Shown piece by piece: positions 54,706-63,035 of a stretch of DNA of 64,000 bases (its first letter is position 1; each line of letters begins with the position of its first letter). Both the position numbers and the translations under genes were made by a program. Location: positions 2,435,501-2,499,500 of the forward strand of contig JAURUC010000001.1 of NCBI GenBank assembly GCA_030803735.1, given 5' to 3'. Under the pieces are notes generated by a model. That model worked only from the letters and a program-made list of their open reading frames with translations. It did not search any database and was not told the DNA's origin. This DNA comes from Actinopolyspora lacussalsi. GTDB lineage: Bacteria > Actinomycetota > Actinomycetes > Mycobacteriales > Pseudonocardiaceae.

Positions 54706-56091
54706 ATGAACATCGATGGCTGGACACAGACAATGGGTTCGGGCCCATTACTCGGCATAGCGGCGGCCGCGATCGCCGTACTGCTGTTCTTGATCATCAA
54801 ACTGCGCGTGCACGCCTTCCTCGCGCTGGTGCTGGTCAGCCTCGCCACCGCGTTCGCGTCGGGCATCCCGGCGAACAGCATCATCGAGACACTCACCAGC
54901 GGATTCGGCTCCACGCTGGCTAGCGTGGCGCTGCTGGTCGGGCTCGGCGCGATGCTCGGCAGACTCCTCGAGGTCAGCGGAGGCGCCCAGTCGCTGACCG
55001 ACGCGCTGCTGAACAGGTTCGGCGAACGACGCGCACCGATGGCGCTGGGCATCGCCTCGCTGATCTTCGGTTTTCCCATCTTCTTCGACGCGGGGCTCGT
55101 CGTGATGCTGCCGATCGTGTTCGCGGTGGCACGCAGGCTCGGCGGTGGTGTGCTGCGCTACGGCCTGCCCACGGCGGGCGCGTTCTCGGTGATGCACATC
55201 TTCGTTCCACCGCACCCCGGGCCGGTCGCGGCCAGCGGGCTGCTGGGCGCCGACGTCGGACTGGTCCTCGCGCTCGCTCTGGTTGTCGCGATTCCGACGT
55301 GGTACCTGACCAGCTACCTCTACGGCCTCTGGGCGGGCAAGCGCATCGTGCTTCCGGTGCCGGAACTACTCAACGGCGGCACTCCCGTGGAGCAGGACGA
55401 GAACCCGCCCCGCGCACGCACCGTCATCTCGCTGCTGCTGCTTCCGCTGCTGCTGATCTTCGCCAACACCGGGCTGAACACCGCCGGTGAAGCGGGGTGG
55501 GCGAACCCCGACGCCGGTTGGTTCCAGGTCGCCCGCACCCTGGGTGCCACGCCGGTCGCGCTGCTGATCACCGTGTTCGTGGCCACCTACGTCCTGGGGA
55601 CCCGCCGGGGACGCGGCCAGGACGTCATCGAGAAGCTGCTCGACTCCGCGCTCGGCCCGGTGTGCGCGATCATCCTGATCACCGGCGCGGGCGGGATGTT
55701 CGGCGGCGTGCTGCAGGCCAGCGGCATCGGCGACGCGCTCTCGGACGTGATGTCCGACATCGGGATGCCGGTGATCGTCGCCGCCTACGTGATCGCCGCG
55801 GTGATCCGCATCGCGCAGGGCTCGGCCACCGTCGCGCTGACGACCGCGGCCGGGCTGGTGCAGCCGGTGGTGCTCGGACAGGACTTCAACTCGGTGCAGC
55901 TGGCCGCGCTGGTGCTGGCGCTGGCGGCGGGCTCGGTCACCGCCGGGCACGTCAACGACTCCGGATTCTGGCTGGTGGGCCGGTTCTTCGGGATGGACGT
56001 GAAGACGACGCTGAAGACCTGGACGGTCATGCAGACCACCATCGGGCTGATGGGCTTCGCCATCGCCTCCCTGCTGTTCGTCGTCGCCTGA
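54706..56091 (+). CDS. gntP: Gluconate:H+ symporter, GntP family
   Basis: A 461-residue transporter with 12 or more spans. Family marks: SGFGSTLASVALLVGLGAMLG, GFPIFFDAGLVVMLPIVFA, FVPPHPGPVAASGLLGAD, ITGAGGMFGGVLQASGIGDAL and RIAQGSATVALTTAAGL. It imports gluconate or a related sugar acid such as idonate. The gene follows gntK by 35 bases and ends one base before the first codon option of the next gene. Confidence 0.95.
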   Translation: MNIDGWTQTMGSGPLLGIAAAAIAVLLFLIIKLRVHAFLALVLVSLATAFASGIPANSIIETLTSGFGSTLASVALLVGLGAMLGRLLEVSGGAQSLTDALLNRFGERRAPMALGIASLIFGFPIFFDAGLVVMLPIVFAVARRLGGGVLRYGLPTAGAFSVMHIFVPPHPGPVAASGLLGADVGLVLALALVVAIPTWYLTSYLYGLWAGKRIVLPVPELLNGGTPVEQDENPPRARTVISLLLLPLLLIFANTGLNTAGEAGWANPDAGWFQVARTLGATPVALLITVFVATYVLGTRRGRGQDVIEKLLDSALGPVCAIILITGAGGMFGGVLQASGIGDALSDVMSDIGMPVIVAAYVIAAVIRIAQGSATVALTTAAGLVQPVVLGQDFNSVQLAALVLALAAGSVTAGHVNDSGFWLVGRFFGMDVKTTLKTWTVMQTTIGLMGFAIASLLFVVA

Positions 56092-56103
56092 GTGGAGGAC
56101 TCC

Positions 56104-56877
56104 TTGGTATCCGAACTGTTCGACCTGACCGGCAGGGTCGCGCTGGTCACCGGCAGCAGTCGCGGCATCGGCAACGCCGTCGCGAAGGGGCTGGCCGAGG
56201 CCGGGGCCACGGTGGTGCTCAACGGCCGCGACCGACAGCGGGCCGCCGAAGCACGTGACGCGCTGCGCGCGGCGGTTCCCGGAGCCGAGTGCGACGTGGT
56301 GTGCTTCGACGTCACCGACGAGGACGAAGTCGTCGAAGGGGTGGCCGAGATCGCCGACCGGCACGGCGGAATCGACGTGCTGGTCAACAACGCGGGCTTC
56401 CAGCACCGCGAGCCGATGTTCGACCTCTCGGTGGAGCGCTGGGAGGAGGTGCTGCGCACCGACCTGACCAGCGCCTTCCTCGTGGGACGCACGGTGGCGC
56501 GCGACATGGTGCGGCACGGCAGCGGCAAAATCATCAACATCTGCTCGGTGCAGACCGAGCTCGCCCGGCCGTCGATCGCGCCGTACACGGCGGCCAAGGG
56601 CGGGCTGCGGAACCTGACCCGGGCCATGACCGCCGAATGGGCGAGCAGCGGCCTGCAGATCAACGGCATCGCACCCGGCTACATCGCGACCGAGCTGACC
56701 TCGGCCCTGGTAGCCGACCCCGAGTTCAGTGGCTGGGTGACCGGGCGCACTCCCGCCGGTCGATGGGGCAGTACCGACGATCTGCTCGGCCCGGCGGTGT
56801 TCCTGGCCTCGGACGCCGCGTCGTTCGTCAACGGGCAGCTACTGTTCGTCGACGGCGGCATGACGGCAGTGGTCTGA
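56104..56877 (+). CDS. SDR oxidoreductase, probable gluconate 5-dehydrogenase
   Basis: A 257-residue short-chain dehydrogenase. TGSSRGIG cofactor motif, NGRDR after beta-2 (NADP-type), VLVNNAGFQHREPMFDLS, catalytic Ser in INICSVQTE, YTAAK and NGIAPGYIATELTSALV. The FQHR..MFDLSVERWEEVL pattern is characteristic of 5-keto-gluconate reductases (Gno/IdnO). It interconverts gluconate and 5-ketogluconate, which fits the operon. The GGAGG at 56094 is five bases before the TTG at 56104, so I prefer this to the GTG at 56092, in which the ribosome site would be inside the gene. Confidence 0.85.
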   Translation: MVSELFDLTGRVALVTGSSRGIGNAVAKGLAEAGATVVLNGRDRQRAAEARDALRAAVPGAECDVVCFDVTDEDEVVEGVAEIADRHGGIDVLVNNAGFQHREPMFDLSVERWEEVLRTDLTSAFLVGRTVARDMVRHGSGKIINICSVQTELARPSIAPYTAAKGGLRNLTRAMTAEWASSGLQINGIAPGYIATELTSALVADPEFSGWVTGRTPAGRWGSTDDLLGPAVFLASDAASFVNGQLLFVDGGMTAVV

Positions 56878-56903
56878 CCGGCGGTCCTCCGGCGTTTTCG
56901 GAT

Positions 56904-56928
56904 GGGGCGGTCCATCGTGGACCGCCCC
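56904..56928 (+). terminator. Terminator of the gluconate operon
   Basis: GGGGCGGTCCA pairs perfectly with TGGACCGCCCC around a TCG loop and is followed by a short TTTCC. It begins 27 bases after the dehydrogenase stop. Confidence 0.85.
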
Positions 56929-57023
56929 TTTCCGTCCGCGACCGATGCCGTGTTCGGCGTCCAGTGGAAGTCGCTGATCACTCGCACGGCAGGGGCGGAG
57001 TCGCTCGTGCGAAGACCGGTGGG

Positions 57024-57848
57024 TCACCCGCGCAGGAACTCCAGCAGGTCCGCGTTGATCGTCTCCGCCTGCGTGGTGGGCATGCCGTGCGGGAAGTTCT
57101 CGTAGGTGTGCAACGTGGCGTCGCGCAGCAGCTTCGCCGACAGCGGCCCGGAGGCGACGTAGGGCACGACCTGGTCGTCCTGGCTGTGCATCACCAGCAC
57201 CGGCACGGTGATCCGCTTCAGGTCATCGGTGAAGTCGGTCTGCGAGAAGGCGACCACACCGTCGTAGTGCGCCTTCGCGCCACCCATCATGCCCTGGCGC
57301 CACCAGTTCTGGATCACGGCTTCCGAGGGCTCCGCACCCGGGCGGTTGAAACCGTAGAACGGGCCCGCGGCTATATCGCGGTAGAACTGCGAGCGGTTTT
57401 CGGCCAGCTGCCGCTGGAAGTCGTCGAAGACGTCCTTGGGCAGGCCGTCCGGGTTGCTCTCGGTTCGCACCATCAACGGTGGCACCGCGCAGAGCAGCGC
57501 CGCCTTGGCGACCCGGCCCTCGCCGTGCCGGGCCAGGTAGCGGACGACCTCGCCGCCGCCGGTGGAGTGACCCACGTGGATCGCGTTCGAGAGATCGAGG
57601 TGCGCCGTCAGCGCGGCGAGGTCGTCGGCGTAGTGGTCCATGTCGTGACCCTCGCCGGTCTGCTCGGAACGCCCGTGGCCGCGCCGGTCGTGCGCGATGA
57701 CCCGGTAGCCGTGGTGCAGGAAGAACAGCAGCTGGGCGTCCCAGTCGTCGGCCGAGAGCGGCCAGCCGTGGCTGAACACGATCGGTTGGCCCGCGCCCCA
57801 GTCCTTGTAGTAGATCTCCGTGCCGTCGTTGGTGGTGATGGTGCCCAT
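57024..57848 (-). CDS. Alpha/beta hydrolase, cofactor-free haloperoxidase type
   Basis: A 274-residue esterase-like hydrolase of the non-haem chloroperoxidase group. The oxyanion region is VFSHGWPLSADDWD, the nucleophile elbow GHSTGGGEVVRYLA (Ser near 97), the acid in HSQDDQVVPYVASG and the catalytic His in YENFPHGMPTTQ. The start MGTITTNDGTEIYYKDWG and the end LLEFLRG are typical. Haloperoxidation is a side activity of such enzymes; the natural substrate is probably an ester or lactone. The ATG at 57848 has a G-run upstream; an open frame continues 59 codons further without similarity. Confidence 0.92.
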   Translation of the reverse strand: MGTITTNDGTEIYYKDWGAGQPIVFSHGWPLSADDWDAQLLFFLHHGYRVIAHDRRGHGRSEQTGEGHDMDHYADDLAALTAHLDLSNAIHVGHSTGGGEVVRYLARHGEGRVAKAALLCAVPPLMVRTESNPDGLPKDVFDDFQRQLAENRSQFYRDIAAGPFYGFNRPGAEPSEAVIQNWWRQGMMGGAKAHYDGVVAFSQTDFTDDLKRITVPVLVMHSQDDQVVPYVASGPLSAKLLRDATLHTYENFPHGMPTTQAETINADLLEFLRG

Positions 57849-58032
57849 GCGATGCCCCCCGAGATCATCATGGAATGACGCGGCGGGGTGCCGCCGCGTA
57901 CCCGTACGGTCGCACCACTTCACGCTCCACGCAGGCCGGGAGGGTTCCCCAGGCGTTCCGTCACCGATCGCGCGCTCGGGTGGGCGGGGGCTCGCCGCTC
58001 CGCTTCCCGCGCGGGACGTTCGCACGTTCGGT

Positions 58033-58449
58033 TCACGAGCGGCGGGTGCGCAGCAGGAAGAACAACCCCACTACGGCGCAGGCTGCGGTGAGCGACAGGA
58101 GCGTGTACAAGGTCGGAGTGATGTACCCCGGCACCATGTCCACTGTGGTCCCGTCGTCCCAGACGCAGTTGGCCTCCGGCGGAAAGGTCTTCGGGTCGTA
58201 ACGCAGCAACCGAACCTCTTCACCCATCCAGCTCGGTTTGTCCTCGACACATCTAGTAGTGCCCTGCACGATGGGCGTGTGGGTCAGCCCCCGGAGGAAC
58301 ACCAGGTGCGCGGTACCGCCGATGAGCACGGCCGCGTACGAGCACAGCCTTGCGGGTCGCCGCAGCAGTTTCCGGTACGAGTACACCGCGTGCACGAGCA
58401 CCAGCGGCAGCACCACCACCGGGGAGACCAGCAGCAGGAAAAACAACAT
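58033..58449 (-). CDS. Membrane protein with extracytoplasmic Cys pair, 138 aa
   Basis: Unrecognised. Three hydrophobic segments: N-terminal (FFLLLVSPVVVLPLVLVHAV), a second near 36-53 and a C-terminal one (LYTLLSLTAACAVVGLFFLL), with a basic end. The loop between the second and third has two cysteines (TTRCVEDKPSW and EANCVWDDGTTVD) that could form a disulfide outside the cell. No partner genes are evident. Confidence 0.7.
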   Translation of the reverse strand: MLFFLLLVSPVVVLPLVLVHAVYSYRKLLRRPARLCSYAAVLIGGTAHLVFLRGLTHTPIVQGTTRCVEDKPSWMGEEVRLLRYDPKTFPPEANCVWDDGTTVDMVPGYITPTLYTLLSLTAACAVVGLFFLLRTRRS

Positions 58450-58538
58450 ACGGGCCGAACTTAACGGTCACTTCCGCTGCCGTGTTGGCTTCGCGGGATT
58501 CCACAACAAGATGAACTCGGCATGACCCCACAGCCGGA

Positions 58539-58841
58539 TCACGGGGATTCGGTCCGCTCCAGTTCGGCGCGGATGGTCTCCGGATCGCGCCTTCCGGAGC
58601 GGTGGGGACAGTCCTGGCAGGTTGGCTCCGGCTCGGAAACCCGTTCCAGCAACTCCTGCCAGCAGTGCCGACAGGTGGGGCGCTGGATCCAGTCCATCTC
58701 GCTGGGGCGCGCCATCGACAGCGCCGAGCCGCACAGGCTCTCGGCCGCCGGAGATCCGTCCCACTGCCTGCCCCGGAAGGCGTGCCGCTTCGACTCGGGG
58801 GCCGGGATCGGCATCCAGAAGTGCTCACGTTCACTCGTCAT
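58539..58841 (-). CDS. Actinobacterial zinc-finger protein, 100 aa
   Basis: A small protein with a C-terminal metal site: CRHCWQELLERVSEP followed by CQDCPHRSGRRD, plus an upstream ESLCGSALSM cysteine. The N-terminus (HFWMPIPAPESKRHAFRG) resembles the short zinc-finger proteins found widely in Pseudonocardiales genomes beside excisionase-like HTH genes. AGGAG stands five bases before the ATG. It is divergent from the HTH gene at 58958, with iterons between. Role unknown; probably linked to mobile-element control. Confidence 0.75.
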   Translation of the reverse strand: MTSEREHFWMPIPAPESKRHAFRGRQWDGSPAAESLCGSALSMARPSEMDWIQRPTCRHCWQELLERVSEPEPTCQDCPHRSGRRDPETIRAELERTESP

Positions 58842-58857
58842 CGCTACTCCTCAAAAT

Positions 58858-58918
58858 GCTAAATCTGCTAAATCTGCTGACACATTGAAACTAACAGAAC
58901 CGCTAAATCTGCTAAAGC
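58858..58918. repeat. Two pairs of 9-bp iterons between divergent genes
   Basis: TGCTAAATC is repeated at 58858-58866 and 58867-58875; CGCTAAATC and TGCTAAAGC follow at 58901-58909 and 58910-58918. The two pairs are 43 bases apart, about four helical turns. They are AT-rich within GC-rich DNA and fill the space between the zinc-finger and HTH genes, so they look like operator or excisionase sites. Confidence 0.7.
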
Positions 58919-58957
58919 AGCAAGCGGTCAACCGATCGAGCGAACTATCTTCGAGGC

Positions 58958-59149
58958 ATGTCCGATCGACTGCTGACGAGCGGAGAGCTGGCGCGAGCTC
59001 TCGGGATCTCGCATCAGTCGATCACCAACTACGCGCGGACGGGTCAGCTGGAACCCACCCTGACCACCCCGGGTGGTCACTACCGCTGGGAGCTGGACGA
59101 CGTGAAGCGCCAGCTCCGCGAGCTGAACGAGAAACGCCGCAGGGGCTGA
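58958..59149 (+). CDS. Excisionase-like helix-turn-helix protein
   Basis: A 63-residue MerR/HTH_17-type DNA-binding protein: LLTSGELARALGISHQSITNYARTGQL is the helix-turn-helix, GGHYRWELDDVKRQLREL the wing and closing helix. Such proteins serve as excisionases (Xis) or small repressors in integrative elements. Only GAGG two bases before the ATG serves as ribosome site, so translation may be weak. The iterons upstream are its likely binding sites. Confidence 0.85.
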   Translation: MSDRLLTSGELARALGISHQSITNYARTGQLEPTLTTPGGHYRWELDDVKRQLRELNEKRRRG

Positions 59150-59335
59150 TTCCCCACGAGATCGGCTGTAGCCGCGTCTCGGCCCTGCGAGGTCGGAAGA
59201 GTACGGCAGGCTACTTCGCGGGTTCGGCCGCGGGGCTTGCGGATCCTCCGGCCACAGGCCAGAATCCGAACTCGCGTCGCGTGCCGGTGGCGGACAGCGT
59301 CAGGCATGGAGGCGTCCAGTTCACGGGAGCACCCG

Positions 59336-59713
59336 TTGACCGTTCTGTTCAACCACACGATCATCGCCGCGCACGACAAGCACGATTCCGCGGCGTTTTT
59401 CACCCGCATCTTCGACCTGCCTCCGGCCGAGGCGGGTGGTTACTTCCTCGTAGTACGACTGGACGGCGGCACGATGCTGCAGTTCGCCGAACCCGGCATC
59501 GAATTCCCGCCGCAGCACTACGCCTTTCTGATCACCGAGGCGGATTTCGACGGGTTGTACGGCCGATTGCGGCACGAGGGAGTGCCGCACTGGGCCGATC
59601 CACGACGAAAGCTGCCCGAGCAGCACAACAACAACCACGGCGGGCGAGGTGTTTACTTCACCGACCCGTCCGAGCACTTCCTGGAGGCCATAACCCAGCC
59701 GTACAGCTCCTGA
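59336..59713 (+). CDS. VOC-family (glyoxalase-like) protein
   Basis: A 125-residue vicinal-oxygen-chelate protein: FNHTIIAAHDKHDSAAFFTRIF (first metal His and pairing helix), FLVVRLDGGTMLQFAEPG, HYAFLITEADFDGLYGRL, GGRGVYFTDPSEHFLEAIT (end with metal Glu). It may act as a dioxygenase, isomerase or resistance protein. The TTG at 59336 has GGGAG six bases upstream and gives the family start; an ATG at 59306 without a ribosome site is the alternative. Confidence 0.85.
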   Translation: MTVLFNHTIIAAHDKHDSAAFFTRIFDLPPAEAGGYFLVVRLDGGTMLQFAEPGIEFPPQHYAFLITEADFDGLYGRLRHEGVPHWADPRRKLPEQHNNNHGGRGVYFTDPSEHFLEAITQPYSS

Positions 59714-59877
59714 AGAACCCGCACCGTACCCCGTGATCCGATTCGCGCGGTACGTGCCACGGGGATCAGGTAGTCGGTGAGGTGCGGGGTGGACGTGGTC
59801 GCTCCCGAAACAGCGACCACACCGCGAACAGCTACCTTGTGCATCCGATTGATCTCGGAAAGTGGCATGCTCCGATC

Positions 59878-60213
59878 ATGCGCTGTCGAACGACCACGAA
59901 GGCCGGTAAGCCCTGCCCCAACGGGGCGCGTCCCTCCGGGCTGTGCCACATCCACGACCCGGCGGTGCAGTGCGGCGGGACCACCAAAAGGGGAACCCGC
60001 TGCACGGTCGCCACCGGCGGTGGACGGTGCGAATACCACGGGAGGACCCGCACGAAGAACTCACAGCTCGACCTTTGGCAAAGCCGTCGGCGGAAAGCCG
60101 ATTCCGGAAAACGCGCCGAACGGATCACGGTGTTCGACCCGGTACTCGGACCGATCAACACCGATGCCTATCCCCCGACAGGCACCGTCAGCACAACCGA
60201 CCATCCAAAATAA
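59878..60213 (+). CDS. DUF5763-like small Cys/His protein
   Basis: A 111-residue protein with two similar modules: MRCRTTTKAGKPCPNG with GLCHIHDPA, and QCGGTTKRGTRCTVATGG with RCEYHGRT. Each has the C-x8-C-x8/9-C-x2-H spacing expected of a small zinc-binding domain. The second half is basic then acidic without motif. Such proteins are frequent in actinomycete mobile regions and phages. No strong ribosome site is visible. Confidence 0.6.
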   Translation: MRCRTTTKAGKPCPNGARPSGLCHIHDPAVQCGGTTKRGTRCTVATGGGRCEYHGRTRTKNSQLDLWQSRRRKADSGKRAERITVFDPVLGPINTDAYPPTGTVSTTDHPK

Positions 60214-60256
60214 CCACTTCGGAAAACTCCCCGTGAAACGGGGGAACCGACCGGAT

Positions 60257-60560
60257 GTGGAGCTAAGCAGCCCCCTCGATGCACGGCACGCAGCGCCGGA
60301 AGCCGACCACCACGTGGCACGTATTCCCGCCCCGGAAGAACTGCCGGACTCTTCGTACTGGTACGTGCCTTCCATCCTGGATGGACACAACGGATTCGTG
60401 CTCCACGCCCTCGGGGACTTCGAGCAGGCCCGCCAGGCGGCACGCGAAGCCCTGTCGAACAATGCCGGAAGCCTGGCCCCGCGCCGAGTGGGCAGCGGCG
60501 CACCGAAAGCTCGCGGGATGGGAAATCGACCAGACCTCGACGCGGGGCGTCCTCGGACCC
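60257..60560 (+). pseudogene. Frameshifted C-terminal remnant of a TPR-type regulator
   Basis: One frame reads SSYWYVPSILDGHNGFVLH then ALGDFEQARQAAREALS; from about 60460 the sense continues in another frame as MPEAWPRAEWAAAHRKLAGWE. Joined, these resemble the C-terminal helical repeats of XRE/TPR regulators from this phylum. No HTH part is present upstream and no start is convincing. Probably a decayed gene; the family assignment is tentative. Confidence 0.4.
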
Positions 60561-60660
60561 GGCTGAATTCCGGTTCGACTGACCAACAGCCGAACAGCTT
60601 CACACCCTCGGATCCGCTCCGGGGCGCATTCGTATGTGCACGCTCGGTCACGAACGCAGA

Positions 60661-61110
60661 AGAGCCCCCTGATCGAAACCAGAGGGCTCGTGCTACTTTG
60701 TATCCGCCAAGAGTACAAAGAGCAGTGCTGAGTCTAGCACGGAATAGACTTCCCTCCACGCGCACCCCAGGCAGCGCGTGGGTAGGGCTACAAGTCCTGG
60801 CCACGGTTCACAGCCGTGCGGATCCCGGTTAGAGCGGGTGAAGTCCGCGCGTCAGGCAACGCACGATCTAGGCGAACCCGGCCGTGTACTTGGTAAGCCC
60901 TGGCGCTCACGCTCGTGTAGCCCGGCCATCATCCCGGCAATGCGCGTAACCCCCGGCTCGGCGCGGGTGTAACACCCCGCGCGGGGTGAAGCTCCGAAGT
61001 CACAATTCCGGTATACCGAGAGTCTTCACCTCCCCCTCGATCCCGGGAGAGGTGTGTCGAATACACGGCTCCCCCGAGATCGAGGGGGGCTCGCAGCCTT
61101 ACGGGTCCAC
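60661..61110 (+). ncRNA. Candidate structured noncoding RNA
   Basis: No gene fits here, but helices follow one another: GAGCCC with GGGCTC (60662-60690), CTTTGTA with TACAAAG (about 60696-60720), GTGCT-N6-AGCAC (60725-60740), CACGCGC with GCGCGTG (60757-60780), CACGG with CCGTG (60802-60817), and a long hairpin in which CCCCCTCGATC (61032-61042) pairs with GATCGAGGGGG (61078-61088) enclosing GGGAG/CTCCC. The strand is not certain. I know no RNA family that matches. Confidence 0.35.
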
Positions 61111-62037
61111 GCGGGACCCGAGCTGGGAGGTCGCCTGCGGCTCGCAAGAAAAGAGGACGGCGGCCTGGCTCCGGGGCTGAGTAAGGCTGTCGGGGGCCGC
61201 GGTCTGCGATCAGGATCAACCCCGGACGCACGGGAGGTCTCTCAACCTCACGGAGTCAGCACCAAGTCAGCACGGTGCCGAGCAATGGCAGGAAACCGGA
61301 GCAACGAAACGGTTCGCCGAACGGTTTCGCATCGTCACTGACCAGGCAGTTCGACCACCGTGGCCTGTGGGCACAAGCCCCGGTTTACGGCCTCACACGT
61401 TGAACCTGAACTCCTCACCGGGTTTTCGTGACCAGCACCGATGGTGCCGCTACGGTCGTTGACCTGGTCAAACGTTGTTCTTAACTTCTCGTCGTTTCGT
61501 GGTCGTTTTTGATGCCCTGACGAACAGCTGACAAACGGGACCTCACCCAACACTGCTGGGTGTTCGAGCAGATGCAACACCGCGCCGGATCTGCCCCGCC
61601 CCGGAACCCGTGGAGTAGCGGGTCGGTTCCCGTCGTCGTTTGCCGGTAGGTGCTGATACCCGCTGTCACCTGGCTCGATGTCGCCCCCACACCGGTCGCT
61701 GTGGCTGGTCGGTGCTCATCGTCTGTCGTCGTTTGTGTGGGAAAAGTGTGGCGGCACTGGTTATAACTGCTTGAGGCGGGCCGGCACGTAAAGCGGCTCG
61801 GCCCCTTACGGGCTTGACATGGGACAGGGAAGTTCAAAGCCGAAATATAAATGAAATTTTATTCACGGCAAACGCGGATAGTTTTCATTTGAAATTAATT
61901 CGATAAATCCCTGATTGGGTAATAAGATCACCCTATAGTGCACGGGCCAGCCATTGACTGAACTACCCATAAGCGAGCTAGAGTTCATTACGCATTCTTG
62001 ACTGAGTGCTCATTAACTATTTGAAAGGTTTTGTTTC
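61111..62037. other. Gene-free space in the mobile island
   Basis: No convincing gene, tRNA or repeat. Short open frames here lack starts and family features. GC content falls sharply from about 61840, marking the edge of the AT-rich segment that carries the gene at 62038. The last 100 bases should hold that gene's promoter; TTGACT and several AT-rich hexamers are present. Confidence 0.55.
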
Positions 62038-62709
62038 TTGAGTAAAAGATTCTTGCCGATCGCTGCGTTCGCAGCGGCACTGGTATCCCCGTTTTTGGCA
62101 GTTGCTCCCGCCGAAGAGTCACATGCGGCAGGCCCTACGTGCACCGCCACACATAGGGCAAAAGGGGAAGACGGATATGATGCCCGAGCCGCCATCTGCT
62201 GGGAACATAAAAACAAAAAGACATTCTACTATGTCAGAGGCGAAAGCCTGAACACCAAAAAGAGACCGTTCTTCGTAGGAAAACATATCGACATAATGAT
62301 CGCCAAAGAGGACGGCGAAAAGTGGACACTCGAAGGAAAAGTTAGAGACAGGATCAATGTCACTGACACTGAAGGAAATATCCTCAACGCAGGGAAAGGT
62401 GGGTACGTCGGATGGACAAAGAAAATAGACGACGAAGACGATCACCTTTCGTTCGATGTTCTAGCATACCCCGAAGGGGCTAAGATTGCTAAAGCAAGCT
62501 CTCCAGACTGTGTTCCCAAAGATGGGAAGCCTTGTGGAGACATCACGTGGAAATCAGTCAACATTGGAGATGGCCAGTATCTTGTGGGAGCCCGCATTGT
62601 AACGGGATACTATATCAAAAAAGACACATCCACACTGTGCCGGCAGGGACTTTACAACAACTGGCACTGCGAAGGAATCCCCAATGGGGAAAAAATTGAA
62701 AAAAAGTAA
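62038..62709 (+). CDS. Secreted orphan protein on AT-rich DNA
   Basis: A 223-residue protein I do not recognise. A Sec signal peptide is clear (SKRFLPIAAFAAALVSPFLAVA, cleavage near SHAAG). The mature part is rich in Lys, Asp and Gly with five cysteines (PTCTATHRAKG, RAAICWEHKNKK, SPDCVPKDGKPCGDITW, TLCRQGLYNNWHCEG), suggesting disulfides. Codons such as AAA, ATA and GAA are common, unlike every neighbour, so it was probably acquired recently. The start is TTG (62038), with AAAGG nine bases upstream. A strong hairpin follows at 62836. Confidence 0.75.
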   Translation: MSKRFLPIAAFAAALVSPFLAVAPAEESHAAGPTCTATHRAKGEDGYDARAAICWEHKNKKTFYYVRGESLNTKKRPFFVGKHIDIMIAKEDGEKWTLEGKVRDRINVTDTEGNILNAGKGGYVGWTKKIDDEDDHLSFDVLAYPEGAKIAKASSPDCVPKDGKPCGDITWKSVNIGDGQYLVGARIVTGYYIKKDTSTLCRQGLYNNWHCEGIPNGEKIEKK

Positions 62710-62835
62710 ATCTTAAAATTTGACGCCTTATCAATCAAACCAGTCAGCTGTCATTACGACATAATCGTTCTGATTTTGTCGATCACCCCTCAAGTGGTTG
62801 TCAGACCCCTAAGGGGCGATACGGCAACACTATCT

Positions 62836-62872
62836 GGATGTGTAACCTTCTCTTGTTGAAGGTTACACATCC
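62836..62872 (+). terminator. Perfect 15-bp hairpin after the orphan gene
   Basis: GGATGTGTAACCTTC pairs perfectly with GAAGGTTACACATCC around a TCTTGTT loop, 126 bases after the stop. No long T-run follows, though the next bases are ATTTG. A smaller CCCCTAAGGGG palindrome lies at about 62808-62818. Confidence 0.7.
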
Positions 62873-63035
62873 ATTTGTGCCGAAAAACTAAAATACCGTC
62901 TTCTTGTTATAAAAATTGACAATATTTTTCTCTGGTTTAATGGATTAAACGCTTGTTCTGTCGATAGCTTAGTGTGGCGAATCAAAAAGAGCGCAGCAGG
63001 TTACGAGGCTACTCCCCGGGCACGCTGGTTTGCCC

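Noticed and set aside
55366..56517. Long minus-strand frame opposite gntP and the dehydrogenase
   Set aside because: His/Gln/Asp-rich shadow of well-supported genes on the plus strand.
58858..58918. Plasmid replication origin
   Set aside because: Iterons are few and no replication initiator gene is near; operator or excisionase sites are simpler.
61481..61837. 118-residue minus-strand gene
   Set aside because: Low-complexity Thr/Arg composition, no ribosome site and no recognisable motif.
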